Assembly (NCBI GenBank): GCA_964592725.1
Contig: CAZQFQ010000039.1
Location: 1-12,505, forward strand
Origin: PALSA-1336 sp964592725
GTDB taxonomy: Bacteria; Patescibacteriota; Doudnabacteria; UBA920
Length of the DNA: 12,505 bases
Reading direction: 5' to 3'
Of the stretch, positions 10,997 through 12,505 are shown piece by piece; positions within the stretch are counted from its first letter, which is position 1, and every line of letters starts with the position of its first letter. A program made the translations under genes and the position numbers. The notes under the pieces were generated by a model. That model saw nothing but the letters and a program-made list of their open reading frames with translations. It was not told where the DNA came from and searched no databases.

Positions 10997-11638
10997 TTAT
11001 TTCTTTGCATTAAATGTAATTAATTCTTTTTCAAATTCAGGATGGTATAATCTATCCACTTTTACCTGAAACCCGGTTACCAGCAAAAGATTTTGTACTT
11101 GTGCACAATCTTCATAGTAGCTAGCCCAATCAGCATCTGTTTGTTCTGATCTTGGTAAACTTAATATTTTAAATTCGCCTCCTGCCTTCAAAATCCTATA
11201 CCCTTCCTGCGCCCAGGCATTTGCGGCTTCAGGATAAAGATTCGGCGGACAGTATTTTGAGACCGACTCTAGCGCAAAAATTTTGTCAAAACTATTTTCT
11301 TGAAATGGCAATTCAGAACCTAATGCCCCGACCGAAGACCTATTGCTTGACCGGTAGCCCGCAACATCCTCCCTAAGTTGCTCTCCTCGATAATCACTCA
11401 AGCTATAATCAGGGTTGGCGCAAATTACCTTACATTTTATGCCAGCCCTTTCGATTTCCTTCCGAAACCTTTCTTCCGGGCCTGAACCTAGATCTAGTAC
11501 CGTTAAACCTGCCAGCTCAGACCTATTAAAATTTAAAAATTTCTCATACATCTCCAAGCTTCGTCCTGATCCAGGTGAATATTCAGTTGTATAGGGCCGC
11601 CATTTCCTATGAGGCGAGGAGGGTTCGTGAATTGCCAT
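10997..11638 (-). CDS. Class I SAM-dependent methyltransferase
   Basis: 213 residues. The Rossmann-type SAM-binding signature is clear: motif I VLDLGSGPE (47-55), an acidic end of strand 2 replaced by CANPDYSLSD (73-82), ALGSELPFQENSFDKIFALESV (105-126) covering motifs II and III, and GYRILKAGGEFKIL (146-159) as the post-III strand. This order is typical of the methyltransferase-11/25 group. An N-terminal 40-residue extension rich in Ser, Pro, Tyr and Arg precedes the fold and may contact the substrate. The substrate cannot be read from sequence; small molecules, lipids, tRNA or protein are all possible. It starts 13 bases after the secA stop and has no Shine-Dalgarno (GTATTTATG), so it is likely co-transcribed with secA. 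Confidence 0.83.
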   Translation of the reverse strand: MAIHEPSSPHRKWRPYTTEYSPGSGRSLEMYEKFLNFNRSELAGLTVLDLGSGPEERFRKEIERAGIKCKVICANPDYSLSDYRGEQLREDVAGYRSSNRSSVGALGSELPFQENSFDKIFALESVSKYCPPNLYPEAANAWAQEGYRILKAGGEFKILSLPRSEQTDADWASYYEDCAQVQNLLLVTGFQVKVDRLYHPEFEKELITFNAKK

Positions 11639-11651
11639 AAATACAAATTAA

Positions 11652-12503
11652 CTATTGTTTGCCATGACATTTTTTAAATTTCTTGCCGCTTCCGCAGGGA
11701 CAACGGTCATTGCGGCCGACGTTGGCGAATTTTGGATCTTGTGGCAGGCCACGGGCCTGCGCTACGCCGTTATCAGATAAATTCGTAACGAGGTTCGCCG
11801 ACAAATTTTGAGCTTGAGGGTTGGGCTGGATGTTTACGGAAATATGAAAGATGCTGTTGACGATTTGCTTGTTAATTTCTTTAAGCAAATTTTGGAACAT
11901 TACGTAGCCTTCTTTTTTGTATTCCACCAGCGGGTCGCGCTGGCCGTAGCCGCGCAGGCGGACGGAGTCGCGCAAATGGTCCATCGTGTCCAAATGCTCC
12001 ATCCATAAATTATCCACGGCCTGCAGAGCCACATAGCGCTGGGCGCCTTCAAAAATTTCCTTGCCAAGTTCTTTTTCTTTGGCTTCCCACATATCCGCGG
12101 CGGCTTTGTAAAAAGCGTCTGCCACGGCAAAATCCTGGTCCGCGGCGTTTTCGTACTCCGCTTTGGCTTTTTTTTGGAGCTCCGGCGTAACCGGAATTAT
12201 CGTGTTGACCGCTTTAAACAAATTATCCCAGTCGCGCTGTTCGTTGCCGTTTTCATCAACTATATTCAAGTTAAATTCAACCAGCTCGCTAAGCTCATTT
12301 TTTACAAGGCCGAGAATTTCGGATTTAAGATCAAACTGCTCATTTTTGTTATCTTTCGATTCATCCGCATCATCGTCGACATCATTCTTCTTTTCCACAA
12401 CTTTTTCCTGCTCCACGCCCAAATATACTCTGCGTTTTTTGTAAATGTGGTTGCGCTGGTGGTTTAAGACATCGTCAAATTCCAAAACGTGTTTTCTGGT
12501 GTC
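11652..12503 (-). CDS. secA: Protein translocase ATPase SecA, C-terminal part
   Basis: Only the last 283 codons are in the window; the gene continues past the right edge, with two bases of a split codon at 12504-12505. SecA is the ATPase that drives preproteins through SecYEG. The visible part opens with TRKHVLEFDDVLNHQRNHIY, the start of the helical scaffold region. It continues through the helical wing and through ALQAVDNLWMEHLDTMDHL to RLRGYGQRDPLVEYKKEGY, the classic C-terminal scaffold helices. It ends with NDRCPCGSGKKFKKCHG, the zinc-binding SEC-C tail (CxC then CH). An acidic low-complexity linker (DVDDDADESKDNKNE, about 12336-12407) follows the first helix. Stop TAG at 11654-11652. 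Confidence 0.97.
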   Translation of the reverse strand, partial: DTRKHVLEFDDVLNHQRNHIYKKRRVYLGVEQEKVVEKKNDVDDDADESKDNKNEQFDLKSEILGLVKNELSELVEFNLNIVDENGNEQRDWDNLFKAVNTIIPVTPELQKKAKAEYENAADQDFAVADAFYKAAADMWEAKEKELGKEIFEGAQRYVALQAVDNLWMEHLDTMDHLRDSVRLRGYGQRDPLVEYKKEGYVMFQNLLKEINKQIVNSIFHISVNIQPNPQAQNLSANLVTNLSDNGVAQARGLPQDPKFANVGRNDRCPCGSGKKFKKCHGKQ

Positions 12504-12505
12504 AA

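Noticed and set aside
1..12505. CRISPR array, tRNA, insertion sequence or prophage genes
   Set aside because: No regularly spaced direct repeats, no tRNA-like T-loop with a matching acceptor stem, and no transposase, integrase or phage motif was found on either strand.

Overview
The window looks like a chromosomal segment from a Candidate Phyla Radiation bacterium (Patescibacteria, probably Parcubacteria-like). This is inference from gene style: compact single-function genes, a Sec-secreted modular beta-sandwich surface protein, short AT-rich spacers, and start codons mostly without a Shine-Dalgarno sequence. No 16S rRNA or other phylogenetic marker is present to settle it. All supported genes read on the minus strand, so transcription runs from the right edge to the left edge. 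No tRNA, rRNA, CRISPR array, transposase or phage gene was seen, and no gene-free stretch reaches 300 bases.

In transcription order: (1) The C-terminal 283 codons of secA (12503-11652), followed at 13-nt spacings by a SAM-dependent methyltransferase (11638-10997) and an 88-aa protein I do not recognise (10983-10717). A palindromic repeat (10613-10700) then precedes a HAM1/ITPA-type nucleotide pyrophosphatase (10602-10045), which ends in a strong intrinsic terminator. (2) A 901-aa M1-family zinc aminopeptidase (9953-7248) and, 4 nt behind its stop, a PgeF/YfiH (laccase-domain) protein (7243-6542). The aminopeptidase carries two palindromic repeat elements inserted in frame. (3) A 103-bp palindromic repeat, a good promoter with an extended -10, and secD-secF. 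The two sec genes are separated by a further large palindrome, and secF ends in an intrinsic terminator. SecD has about 40 extra residues, apparently two additional membrane segments. (4) An RNase HI-family gene (3668-3159). (5) A promoter, a candidate structured RNA of about 160 nt (3077 to about 2912), and an HU-family DNA-binding protein (2899-2606) with its terminator. (6) A promoter of the same design, a leader of about 110 nt, and the first 799 codons of a signal-peptide-bearing surface protein (2397-1) that runs off the left edge.

Functionally the window concentrates on protein export. SecA is the motor, SecD/SecF pull substrates across the membrane, and the large repeat protein at the left end is an obvious Sec client. 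The remaining genes are housekeeping: peptide turnover, peptidoglycan or purine salvage quality control, nucleotide-pool cleaning, RNA-DNA hybrid removal and nucleoid architecture.

The most interesting unlabelled signal is the HU leader, which folds on the minus strand into a closed multi-branch structure. It has a GAAA tetraloop hairpin, an 11-bp helix topped by a 7-bp hairpin, and a long 5'/3' closing helix whose 3' strand can alternatively pair with an internal segment. It is flanked by a promoter and a terminator-like hairpin. I cannot match it to an RNA family from memory.
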